Positions 48,201 to 56,800 of a stretch of DNA of 64,000 bases are shown piece after piece. The DNA comes from Hoeflea sp. (GTDB lineage Bacteria; Pseudomonadota; Alphaproteobacteria; Rhizobiales; Rhizobiaceae), in assembly GCF_002733955.1 (NCBI RefSeq), contig NZ_NVXQ01000030.1, positions 1-64,000 of the forward strand. Reading direction: 5' to 3'. How positions within the stretch are numbered: position 1 is the stretch's first letter; each line of letters opens with the position of its first letter. Under the pieces are notes generated by a model. The model made no database searches. It saw only the letters and a program-made list of their open reading frames with translations, and had not been told where the DNA came from. A program made the position numbers and the translations under genes.

Positions 48201-48690
48201 TCAGCCGCGTGATGCAGCGCCGATGCGGCCTTTCAGCCCCGATGACATGAAGAATGCAACGGTTTATGGCGCGGCACGGCTGGCGACTTCGGGCCTGGAA
48301 GTCACCGACGGCGCCGACCATTCCTATGCGCTGGTGCTGCACGACGATGGCCGCGGCGTGGTCTCCGAGATCGAGTATCTCGACACCCGTTCGCGCTCGG
48401 AAGGCAACAAGAGCGTCCGCTTCCTGCCCAACCGCTGGCTGAGCCGGGTTCTGCCCGGGCTGGATGATGTCGGCAGTGACAACGACATCACCCGCGACGA
48501 GATCGTGCGCCTGTTCGGCACCTTCGGTCAGAAGGTGGTGGTCGACCAGTCCCAGGTCAAACCCGGCGGGCTGGCCGGAGGCCAGGATCAGCATGTCGAG
48601 ATTTCCTGGAAGCGCAGGAATTCGGATGTCGAGTTCACGGTCGGCGATATCATCGTCCGCCAACCCCGAAGTCGGCTGGCGGGAACCTAG
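45292..48690 (+). CDS. giant actin/Hsp70-fold ATPase
   Basis: A 1132-aa cytosolic protein. Residues 1 to about 435 are beta-rich and of unknown family. From residue 446 the sequence has the ASKHA (actin/Hsp70) signatures: phosphate-1 LICLDYGASAIAAWFG (446-461), phosphate-2 CIDIGASTVDASLIEV (731-746), a GATIGGANLDEALL segment near 768, and an adenosine-type WVVTGRAS near 946. It is much larger than MreB or DnaK. In the operon it precedes a membrane coiled-coil protein, a PBP and a SEDS protein, so a scaffold or regulator for envelope synthesis is inferred. Size and layout recall SrfB-type proteins, but homology was not established. Confidence 0.75.
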   Translation: MLDWDLSNPKKTHLRIENCSVICDLGEFSRVVTLSSSTLAADETLKISVAGYIEEAPWLSATLRNLDSGESILQYELGKSKNIDLALECSREPTEDEIEYASREQFTLSITLQTKRADGQSQNLKVELAGPRLQTLKWQPPVVQTRQASIPELSRVEKQEHTDVDLFTINIRQPVTRLEYGGAPTNLIVSGRLSSRVDGEIREVSANFMQGAAAVRSTAGMACELRAGDEVSIPCIVSINEIFEAADSADTLQMQFDWSCIFSDEAQAPLTGAYDFDLQLRQGEILALKYRDASAVPNMIRSETPFAERFPLEFSVPISGGGVQFELGDTIEFDVVCLDDSWNVVAHAHILPEGEKTTLASREDFKLVQDIEVDHVGGGKIRIPFHNTTLDETGDTDRYQLFIRFEARRLKVRAGMSLVAEDDLFEHKYGMVAVDIVLRQRDPKYLICLDYGASAIAAWFGRVERNLARQLIPLGSYAYSLAGAHPEYDPNKKRWQNVLIPSTIGLNPAKHVRSRKAPLSYGNLSYVGTKLQAAEKRMTRFGRTYDVSIPVDRDFVTDGEASAYLELQTLVIPDLKRMLMNSEPGFKYRIKQSVIERTGNGLQSTREINLAALTRDAFHELGSYMVPNALFYAHDQLDGPIVSEFGDERFDQWLECADNDVQVVVTHPSGIAHHKRELYKNAARSFAQGLTGTQDTRAAREPKLIPEALAAAYFGISRSQGRRGETEVFACIDIGASTVDASLIEVKMRHDSIESWKVFAHFGATIGGANLDEALLAVLIQNLRELFSSTEPVFEDLELDHRFLRDEALKTALLPRIQEAKRALSETLMRYAGADNEYRWAEEGEGSCFAVELNDIVRSASPGQPLSERDTPIPGSNDKVQLRVQTTSSGGQSVWIEISPDLLDATAEITNPVRGNPQTVARTLGYAVPAMLIREARRLNLGDPQWVVTGRASLWPSIFSGIGRTAQLLGQPRDAAPMRPFSPDDMKNATVYGAARLATSGLEVTDGADHSYALVLHDDGRGVVSEIEYLDTRSRSEGNKSVRFLPNRWLSRVLPGLDDVGSDNDITRDEIVRLFGTFGQKVVVDQSQVKPGGLAGGQDQHVEISWKRRNSDVEFTVGDIIVRQPRSRLAGT

Positions 48691-48707
48691 AGGGGCACTG
48701 GGAGGTG

Positions 48708-49517
48708 ATGGGTATCGAGTTCACATCCGCATTTGCACAGATCATCTTCCTGGTGCTGCTTGCCGCCTTTGTGATTGCCGGGGTCTGGCTGTTCCGGCGG
48801 CTTCGCACCAACGAGGCCCAGCTGGCAGCCGTCCGGCGGGAAAACGGCAAGCTGCGCAATGAAATTGCCAACATCACCGGCTGGACCGCCAATGGCCGCC
48901 TGCCTGAAGACTGGCAGGAACGGTTGCGCAATGACAAGGCCGCAGCCGGCGTTGCGCATTCGCCTGCCGGCCCCGATGCGCCCGCGGAGCCGGTGCTCCT
49001 GGCCGCGCACCATGCCCTGGCTTCGGTCGAGCCGCCGCACTTCGCCTCAAGCGACAGCGCGGACGAAGTCAGCCGCGCGCACCGGCGCAACATAGAGCTG
49101 ATCGAGGGACTGGCCGCCGAACGCATCGATCCGGTTCCCGCACTTGCCAATGGCGACATGGACAAGCTGTTGTGCTTCTGGCGGCGGCTGGAGGCCTATT
49201 TTCCCGATCGCGCAGAGACCGACGCCTATGGGCTGGCCGCCTATGCTGTGCTTGATCTGTTCAAGCGCCGGGAGGTTCAGATCATCGCGCCACGGCCCTT
49301 GTCGGTGGAAAGCGTCAAGAACTGTGTCTTCACCACCGATGACAGTGAAAAACTCAGGGACATTTCCCGCATCCGCACAGCGGCTTTCGCGGCGAGTTCC
49401 CGCTTTGCCAATCCTAAGGTGGGAGAGGAGCTGGTGATCGATTGTGAACGCCCGGGATGGAACGGGCCGAACGGGCGCAAGAGCCCCAGAATTCTGATTC
49501 TGGATCGGTCATGGTAG
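48708..49517 (+). CDS. membrane-anchored coiled-coil protein
   Basis: A 269-aa protein (ATG at 48708; a GTG one codon earlier is possible). One transmembrane helix at about residues 8-28 is followed by RRLR, so the bulk should be cytosolic. A short coiled coil (NEAQLAAVRRENGKLRNEI) follows, then a linker and a globular C-terminal domain from about residue 125 (LLCFWRRLEAYFPDRAETDA). No family is recognised. It could anchor the ATPase to the membrane. It starts 18 bp after the ATPase stop. Confidence 0.75.
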   Translation: MGIEFTSAFAQIIFLVLLAAFVIAGVWLFRRLRTNEAQLAAVRRENGKLRNEIANITGWTANGRLPEDWQERLRNDKAAAGVAHSPAGPDAPAEPVLLAAHHALASVEPPHFASSDSADEVSRAHRRNIELIEGLAAERIDPVPALANGDMDKLLCFWRRLEAYFPDRAETDAYGLAAYAVLDLFKRREVQIIAPRPLSVESVKNCVFTTDDSEKLRDISRIRTAAFAASSRFANPKVGEELVIDCERPGWNGPNGRKSPRILILDRSW

Positions 49518-49532
49518 GGCGCGGATACATTC

Positions 49533-51044
49533 ATGACACTTGGTAATCCAGTTCGCTTCAGCGATGAGTCCGACCGCCCGGTCATCATGATTCCGGTCAA
49601 GCTGGATTTGCGGGACAACCAGGCGTTCTGGCGCCGCAATGTCTTCGGTATCCCCAAGCGTGGATTGCTGGGCTGGCTGTTCAACAAGGGCTCCAAGGCG
49701 GCGCGGGAATATCCTTGGGTGGTCGGCGGCAATCCAGATCCGGGCAAGAGGACGCGGCTGTTCCAGGTCGCGCGCGGCTCGGTGGATGAAGTCCTTTACA
49801 ATATCACCGACAAGCTGGTGATCGGCACCGCCAATGGCAGCGAGGTGGTCGAGGTGGCGTTTCAACACCTGACCTTTGTCTCGGGCCCCAGCGGGGTCTG
49901 CGATACCGCCTCCGACATGGGGCTTGAGGAGCGAATCTCGGAAAGCCTGGCGTCGACCCTGAAAGGCTATTTCGATCCGACGATCGGGGTCCGGGTCGAC
50001 TGCATGGTCAACCCGTCGCTGCCGGCCAACCAGCTCAACATGTATCTCGGCCAGGGCGTCTTCGTGCCACGGCGCGGCGAGCGGCCGATCGGCTGGATCC
50101 GCTATTACCCCGATCCGGCAAAGCGCGAGGAGTACAATCAGCCGCAACTGCTCGATGGCCGGCCGGCGGGCCTGTACAAGGGGCAGGGTGGCCTGGTGAT
50201 CGGCATCGGCGAAGGCCTGTTGCACGCCCAGATCGACCTCGGCTCCGACGAGGATGTGCAGTCCCCCTTCATGTTCATCAACAAGGAAGCGGTGTTGACG
50301 CCGGTCAATGAAGAACCGCGCGGCGGCGGCGTCGACGCCAGTCTTTCGTTCTGCCGCAGTCACGGCAACGAGCCTGTGCCCACACAAGTTGCGCGCACCG
50401 ACGAGGCCTGCGACGTCGCCTGGAAGATCGATTTTGTCGGCACCGCCCAGATTCCCGGCAGGCTCGAGATCTGTGTCGATTCGCGCAAGTCGCGGCTGCA
50501 CTGGAAACCCACCACCGGCTGCAACGCCGCGATCAGCTCGCTGCTGTTCGATTTGCGCGATTTCTCCCATCGCGACGTGGACCGTGTCTGGATCGATCTC
50601 GACCGGGACAACATCCTGACCGCCTACGCGCTGCAGGTCGCACGTGTCTCGTTGGTCTGGGACTGCGAGAATGAAGAGCAATATGTCTATGAATGGGGCC
50701 AGACCAGTGCCCCGTTCAAGACCCCGGGTAGCGTCGGGCTGAAATGCCGGATGATCGAAAACAACATGATCGAGGTCGGGCGCGCCGATGGCGAGCCGTT
50801 CGGCTATCTCGAATTGCCGGAAATTCCGGAGAAGGTGATCTTCTCGGACACGTTCCAGTCCTTCAGCGGCTACCATCTCGACTGGCTCGATCAGTGCGGC
50901 CGTATTTCCTTTGGCGACACCGTGCTGTCGCTGGGTGAGGCCTATGCCGAGAAATGCTCCGGCATGCCGATCGCCAGGTTTGAACCCGGCGAGCCGCGAA
51001 AAGTCGTCGGACCCCTTGTGCTCACCCCTTATGAGGGAGGCTGA
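49533..51044 (+). CDS. unrecognised beta-rich protein of SEDS-PBP operon
   Basis: A 503-aa protein with no signal peptide or membrane helix. Many short hydrophobic strands separated by turns (GLVIGIGEGLLHAQIDLGSD, GRLEICVDSRKSRLHW, VGLKCRMIENNMIEVGRADG) suggest beta-sandwich domains. The N-terminal PVIMIPVKLDLRDNQAFW and GLLGWLFNKGSKAA are distinctive but not recognised. It lies 15 bp after the anchored coiled-coil gene and 5 bp before the PBP gene, so it is certainly cotranscribed. It probably acts in the cytosolic part of the complex. Confidence 0.7.
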   Translation: MTLGNPVRFSDESDRPVIMIPVKLDLRDNQAFWRRNVFGIPKRGLLGWLFNKGSKAAREYPWVVGGNPDPGKRTRLFQVARGSVDEVLYNITDKLVIGTANGSEVVEVAFQHLTFVSGPSGVCDTASDMGLEERISESLASTLKGYFDPTIGVRVDCMVNPSLPANQLNMYLGQGVFVPRRGERPIGWIRYYPDPAKREEYNQPQLLDGRPAGLYKGQGGLVIGIGEGLLHAQIDLGSDEDVQSPFMFINKEAVLTPVNEEPRGGGVDASLSFCRSHGNEPVPTQVARTDEACDVAWKIDFVGTAQIPGRLEICVDSRKSRLHWKPTTGCNAAISSLLFDLRDFSHRDVDRVWIDLDRDNILTAYALQVARVSLVWDCENEEQYVYEWGQTSAPFKTPGSVGLKCRMIENNMIEVGRADGEPFGYLELPEIPEKVIFSDTFQSFSGYHLDWLDQCGRISFGDTVLSLGEAYAEKCSGMPIARFEPGEPRKVVGPLVLTPYEGG

Positions 51045-51049
51045 GAGCC

Positions 51050-53887
51050 ATGAAAGCCAGATTGCTCAGCGCCGGCCATTTCAAGATTGTTGTGCTGTCC
51101 CTGCTTGCTGGCATTCTCTATCTCGGGGCTCATTTCTTTGTCGACACCTTCCGCGTCAACCGGATCTGGATGGACCGCGTCGAGATCCCCAGTGCCCTGG
51201 CCTTCGACGCCACCACATTTGATTTTCTGGTCGAGGGCGGTGCGATCTGGCCGGTTCGCGATGGCGTGTCGGTGGCGCTCGGGCACGCGCCTTGCAACAC
51301 GCTCGCCATGCGTTCGCCCGAGACGGTCACCCTGGTCTCCGGCCCCGCCGGCGAAGCGGGCCGCAAATATGTCCGTGAACTGTGTGAATCGGCGCAGGGC
51401 GAACGCATCCGCCAGCAGGTCGCCAATTTCAACCAGAGCTATCGCATCGTTGCTGTTTCGGACAACCGCGAGGCTGACAATGCGCTGAAATCCGATCAAG
51501 GCGTGGCCTGCGCCGACGGCGTAAGCACGGCCAGGCTGTTCGTGCCAGCGCGCTGCCTGCCCAACAAGTGGGACGCGACCATCGCCGCTGACGGCAGGGC
51601 CGTGCAATCAATCACCACGGCCACGATTTCGCAGTTCGACTATGCCTTCCTGGCCAGCGAGACCGAAAGTTTCTTCGGCGACTGGAAAGTCATCACCCCG
51701 GTGATCGACACGCAAACCGGCGAGGCGGGCGAGTACCGGTTTAGAACCACCATGACCTTCGGCGACATGCCGGTCAGCATCCGCACCATCGGCGCGGTGC
51801 GGTCGATCTCGATCAATGGAGCGCCGTTGAACATCGATCAGGCCACCGGGCCTGAGGATGTCGCCGAAGCCGCTGGTCTCAGGCAACTGGCCTCGCTGGC
51901 AATCCTGTGCGCCGATGACACCCGCTCGATCGGCCATCACGTCTCGTGCGAGGGTGAAAACCCGCGCGGGCGGCCGATGGGAAGCCGGATATTCCTGTCC
52001 GAACCGAAGGGACGGGTGGTTGATCTCGAACTGCTCATCGAACCTTCCATCCGGATTGACCGCGGCCTCCGGCGCTACCTCGCCAACCGCCAGAATGGTG
52101 CGCCGGACGTTGCCGGCGAGAAGGTCTCGCTCGGCTTCGGGCGCATTCGCGTTGCCTGCGAGTTGTCGGGTTTTGTCGTCGGCAATTCAGCGACGGGTGG
52201 ACCTGACACCGGCTGCGAGCTGAGCTGGAATGTACCCGGCAACCAGCGTGTGGAGCGCCAATCCGAGCCGTTGACCGGGCTGGAACTCGCCGGTCTGCCG
52301 GTTCTGGATCAGCAAGGTGCGCTGACCCAGAAGGCTTTCCAGCTCGGGCTGGGCGGATTGCTGGGTCTGGGCACGGGCGATTCCGGTTCTGTTGCTGCCG
52401 CGCTGACCCGGACCGGGGAGGGCGAAAACCCGTCGCTGACCCTGATTCCCGATTACCAGGAAAAGGCGCTGGCCGCGCTTGAGCAGAACTACACCTGCCC
52501 GAAGGGAGAGGAACGCTGCGAACGGCGCGCCGATCTGGTCATTCTTGATGCCGACGGCGAGAATGCCGGCAATGTGCTGGCCATTGCCAGTCTGCCGCAG
52601 CCGCGCACCGGCATGTCGTCATGGGACATCGAAACGCTGGAGCTGACGGCCTCCTCCAAGAGCCCGCTGGCGGCCTATGCCTGGCGCAATTACGATCTGC
52701 GCGGCACGCCGGGCTCCGCCTTCAAGCTGATCACGGCGCTTGCGGCAAGCCAGCATGTTCTCGACACCGACGACAAGGCGCTGGAGAGCGTGCTGCTTGG
52801 CACCGCGACGCCGTTGCAGATCGCCGATCTGTTCGGCATCGCCGCGACGCGGCCCTCCTTCAACGGTCGCTGCAAGCCCGACTATGAAGTGCGTGATCCG
52901 AAAAAGATGAATGCCTTGCCGATCCTTGGGGCCAGGGACAGGATCGTCTTTTGCATGGGCAACTCGGCATCCTCCGCCGGCGTGCGCAGCGGCATAAGCC
53001 ACATTCTCGAAACCGGTGTGGAGAGCGGCTGCGGCGACGCCCGCATTCCCCGGGCCGGCATGTGCGAGGCGATCAAGCGGTCCTCGAACCTGTTTTTCGC
53101 AGGCATTGCCATGTATCTCGATGCCGACAAGCTGCTCGATCCGGAAACCGGTTTCGAGCACACCGAGCTGGTCTCCGATCTCATTCTGGCCAGGGAAGCC
53201 GAACGGTTCTTCCCCGCCGCCCGTGATCCCGAAGTGATCAAGCGCAAGAGCGCGCTCGACATTCTCGATGTCAATTATCCCGCGATCGGCCGCGGCCGGG
53301 CAAGCCCGATGATTGTCGAAGCCGGCCTGCCGGTGCCCCCGGGCGAGCCGCGGCGGCTCAGGCTGGCCCGCGGCGGCATCGGGCTCAGCGTCAGCGCCAG
53401 CCCGCTGGCCATGGCTTCGGTTGCAGCGTCGGTCGCCACCGGCAAGATCGTGCGGCCGCACCTTGTTCCGCGGGCTGAACGCGGCCCCTCGGATGATCCG
53501 GTGGAGGGCGAACCGCTGCTGCTCGCGCCACCAGAGAAGCAAGCGCTGGCGGACAGGTTCCTGCGCGAATTGCGCGACGGCATGGGGGCCGTGATCAGAA
53601 AGAAAGGCGGCACCTCGCGCAGCGCCTTTGCCAAGATCCCGGCTGAGCTCAGGGACGCGATCTATGCGAAAACCGGCACAGCGCCGGTGTTCAACTCCAA
53701 TGCGCCGCCCGATGGGCGCTATGCCGCGTGGCTGGTCGGTTATGTCGATCCGCAGCAGGGCCTTCCCGGCATCGACCGCAAGATCGCCTTTGCCTGCCGC
53801 GTGGCGTTTTCACCCAGCTATGGCGGTTCGGTTTGCGGACCGGTCGTCCGGGATTTCCTCCTTGGTCTTTATGAGGGGGAAAAATGA
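51050..53887 (+). CDS. class B-like penicillin-binding protein (transpeptidase)
   Basis: A 945-aa membrane protein with one N-terminal helix (about 11-31) and a periplasmic remainder. The C-terminal transpeptidase domain holds all three motifs: S556-A-F-K559 in GTPGSAFKLITALAA, S678-S-N680 in KRSSNLFF, and K874-T-G876 in YAKTGTAP. The family segments LTLIPDYQEKALAAL and SPLAMASVAASVATGKIVRP also match. The N-terminal 480 residues are far longer than the pedestal of FtsI or PBP2. It should cross-link peptidoglycan made by the SEDS protein encoded next, whose ATG overlaps its stop. Beta-lactam binding is expected. Confidence 0.88.
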   Translation: MKARLLSAGHFKIVVLSLLAGILYLGAHFFVDTFRVNRIWMDRVEIPSALAFDATTFDFLVEGGAIWPVRDGVSVALGHAPCNTLAMRSPETVTLVSGPAGEAGRKYVRELCESAQGERIRQQVANFNQSYRIVAVSDNREADNALKSDQGVACADGVSTARLFVPARCLPNKWDATIAADGRAVQSITTATISQFDYAFLASETESFFGDWKVITPVIDTQTGEAGEYRFRTTMTFGDMPVSIRTIGAVRSISINGAPLNIDQATGPEDVAEAAGLRQLASLAILCADDTRSIGHHVSCEGENPRGRPMGSRIFLSEPKGRVVDLELLIEPSIRIDRGLRRYLANRQNGAPDVAGEKVSLGFGRIRVACELSGFVVGNSATGGPDTGCELSWNVPGNQRVERQSEPLTGLELAGLPVLDQQGALTQKAFQLGLGGLLGLGTGDSGSVAAALTRTGEGENPSLTLIPDYQEKALAALEQNYTCPKGEERCERRADLVILDADGENAGNVLAIASLPQPRTGMSSWDIETLELTASSKSPLAAYAWRNYDLRGTPGSAFKLITALAASQHVLDTDDKALESVLLGTATPLQIADLFGIAATRPSFNGRCKPDYEVRDPKKMNALPILGARDRIVFCMGNSASSAGVRSGISHILETGVESGCGDARIPRAGMCEAIKRSSNLFFAGIAMYLDADKLLDPETGFEHTELVSDLILAREAERFFPAARDPEVIKRKSALDILDVNYPAIGRGRASPMIVEAGLPVPPGEPRRLRLARGGIGLSVSASPLAMASVAASVATGKIVRPHLVPRAERGPSDDPVEGEPLLLAPPEKQALADRFLRELRDGMGAVIRKKGGTSRSAFAKIPAELRDAIYAKTGTAPVFNSNAPPDGRYAAWLVGYVDPQQGLPGIDRKIAFACRVAFSPSYGGSVCGPVVRDFLLGLYEGEK

Positions 53888-56800
53888 AGCTGGTCCGCTC
53901 CATCAGTTCGGTCCTGGGCATCGTCATGCGGCTGGTCTTCTGGCTTGCCACGATGGCCGTGATCTTCTGGTGGATGTTTGCGCTTCAGACGGCGGCCGAA
54001 CAGGCGCCGCAGTTCAGCGCGCTCAAGGATTTGAAGCTGACAATCCCCCGCGGTGAAGAGGTCGTGCTCGGACGGGCGGAATTGCTGCAGCCTGCAGGCG
54101 CGCGCTCGGCGGAGCTGCAGCATGTGCGCCTGCGCGCAAGCGACGACGGGCAATTGCTGATCAGCCGGGTGGCCGAGCTGCGCGGTCTCAATGTCGAATT
54201 CGGCGGCAAGACCGAGGAGGGCTCCAGCGAGCGTTACGAGATCTCCCGCCAGCAAGGCGCCTACACGCTGGTCTCGGCCGGTTCGCAATTCGTAAAGATC
54301 GCCGTCAAAGATGACGACGGCATCGAGTTCGTGGTCGAAGACTGGAGCGGCAAGGCATCGACCGCAGTTGTCTACCGCAATGGCGCGGAAATCCGTGTCG
54401 ATGGGGAGCCGGTCAAGGGCTGTTACGAGCAGAGCACGGTCAGCTGGGTGGTGTCGCAGGCCAACAAGCTGAGCCAGGAGATCACCGGCCGGGTGTCAGA
54501 CCTGCTCGAGCCTGTTGGCTTGAGTGATCTGTTGCGCAGGAAAGGCCGGGCAACGATTGCGGTCCTGGGAGGCGATGTTGATTGCACCATGCACAGCTAC
54601 GCCCTGATCGCCATGCCCCGCGCCAACCCGGAACTCGAATTCATTGTCCGCAAGAACCTTTCCGATGACCGCCTGTTTGTCTCGATCTATCGCGAGGCCC
54701 AGCTGGTTCCGGTCAGTTTCGAGACCTGGGTCAACGGCAAGCGGACCCGCCAGAATTTCGGCCGCACCGGCATCGAGATTCCGGTGGCGTCGATTGGCGA
54801 ACTGGAAAATCCGCCGGTCACGCATTTTACCGCCGGCAAGACCCGCTACGCGATCGAGACGACGCCGGCTCCGGATGGCGGATGGGAGGTGCACATTGCA
54901 CCCAACCGCCGGGTCGCCCTGTTTGACGAGAGCGTCTGTGCAAGGGCGACCGATGAGGTTGAAGAAACGGTCTCGGCCGAAGATTGCCCGCCGCCGCTGG
55001 ACAGCTCGCCCAACGTGCTGCCAAGGGGGGCAAGCATCGAGGTTTCGCAAGTTAAGCTTCCCTCGACCCTCGACCGGCTGTTTGTCAGCTCGCCGGAAGG
55101 TCTGGTGAGCGCGGAAATTCTCGCCCGCGGCGCAGCCATCAGCCTTTGCCTTCTGATCGTGCTGGCGGTTCCCGGCGCCACCATCTGGCGTGCCCATGGC
55201 TCCATCGTCCGGGCCGCGTTTCTCGTTGTGGCGGGCGGTTTTGTCTTGCTGCTTGCGCTTTTGCCGGATCTGGTTGCAATCGCCCGGATGGTCACCGATG
55301 TTCCGGACGCCTCGCGCTGGCTGTTTTACGGATTGGGCGCCACCTGGGTCTGCGCCACCTTTGTCGTCACGCTGGACCGTTCCGGCGGCGCCAGCCTGTC
55401 GGCCTTCTGGCTGGTCCTTACCGGCATCATCGCCATTGGCTCGATCTCGATGTTCACCATGAGCGCGGAAGGCCCCAACACCGACTGGGAGCGGTTTTTC
55501 ATCAAGCACAAGCTTGTCGTGCTCGACATCCTGCCGCTGTTCGTGATGGCCCTGACGATTGTCTCGCCGACGGCGCTGAAGCTCAGGATCGGCAATGATT
55601 TTGCCGGACGTCCTTCCTTCTTCTCGCCGACGATGTGGCTGCTGGCCATCGTTTTCGCCCTGTTCGCGGCCTGGTTCTTCCTCGGAAACCAGACCGGTCT
55701 TGGCGGCTCGATCCAGCCGGTCGAGGCGGGCAAGTTTGCCATCGTCGTGCTTCTGGGCGCGGCCCTGGCGCAATGGCTGATCCGCGCCCGACTGTTGGCC
55801 CAGGCCTGGTTCGGCATCACTCTGATTGCCGTCATCCTGTCGACGCTGTTCCTGATCGCGCTGCTGTTCGTCCCGGCTGTCAAATCCGACTACTCGCCGC
55901 TGATCATCATCGGTTCGGCCACCGCGATCACCGCCGTCGTCGGCGTCATGGCGATCGGCTGGCGGATCCGCGAAGAGGAATATGACGACTTAAGGGACAT
56001 CAGGCGGATCCCGCTGTCCTACGTTCCGGCGATCCAGGACTACCGGATGAGTTACGCGCAGTTCGCCCTGCTGCTGCTGGTGTTTGCAGCCATCATCCTG
56101 GCGCCGCTGCTGGCGCTCGACCGTGCCCGCGAAGTCATGGATGTGGTGATGGCGTCACCGGAATATCTGGTTGCGGCGGCTCTGGCGCTGGTACTGGTCG
56201 CAGCCATGTTGATCAGGACGCTTGCCATCCCGCGGGCGGTGTTCATTCTCATGCTGGGGCTGCCGCTGGCGCTGATGGGCACCTGGGCGGTGATGCGCGG
56301 CGAGGTGCTGATCCTGGCGCTCGCCGTGGCTTGCCTGCTCGTCATCACTTTCGCCGTCGCCATTCGCAACCGGGTCAACTGGACGCTGGCGCGGGTGGCG
56401 ATCGCCGCGCCGCTGGTCGCGCTGGTGATGGCGGTGGCATTGCGGGACGTGCCGGCCAAGGCCGGGCTCGGGGTCGAGGACTGGTCCTGGTTCGATGGTC
56501 CTGACAAGCAGATCACCGAGCTGGAGAAGGTGCTGGGCGAGGGGCGGCGGTTGCCGGTCGAACGCTTGATGAGCTGGGCTGATCTGCGCTTCGGCCGCAC
56601 CGGTGGCTACGAGGAGCCGCGGCAGCTGCTGCTGCGCGACATGAACTTTCACGTGCTCAGATCACGCGCCACGCTGGCAAATGCGCCCTGCGGCATGAGT
56701 GCGGAACTGACGGCGGCGCCTTACAATATCGGCCATGCGGTCGGCTGGCTCGGCGACACGATTTCGCAAGGTCTCGGGATATCCTGCCCGGAAGAGGCGC

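Noticed and set aside
46171-48663. 830-codon open frame antisense to the giant ATPase gene
   Set aside because: It is a high-GC shadow frame; the plus strand has the ATPase motifs, codon bias and operon spacing.
45292-48690. Calling the ASKHA ATPase MreB, DnaK or SrfB
   Set aside because: Only the nucleotide-binding motifs match the superfamily; size and the N-terminal half differ, and no specific family could be confirmed by eye.
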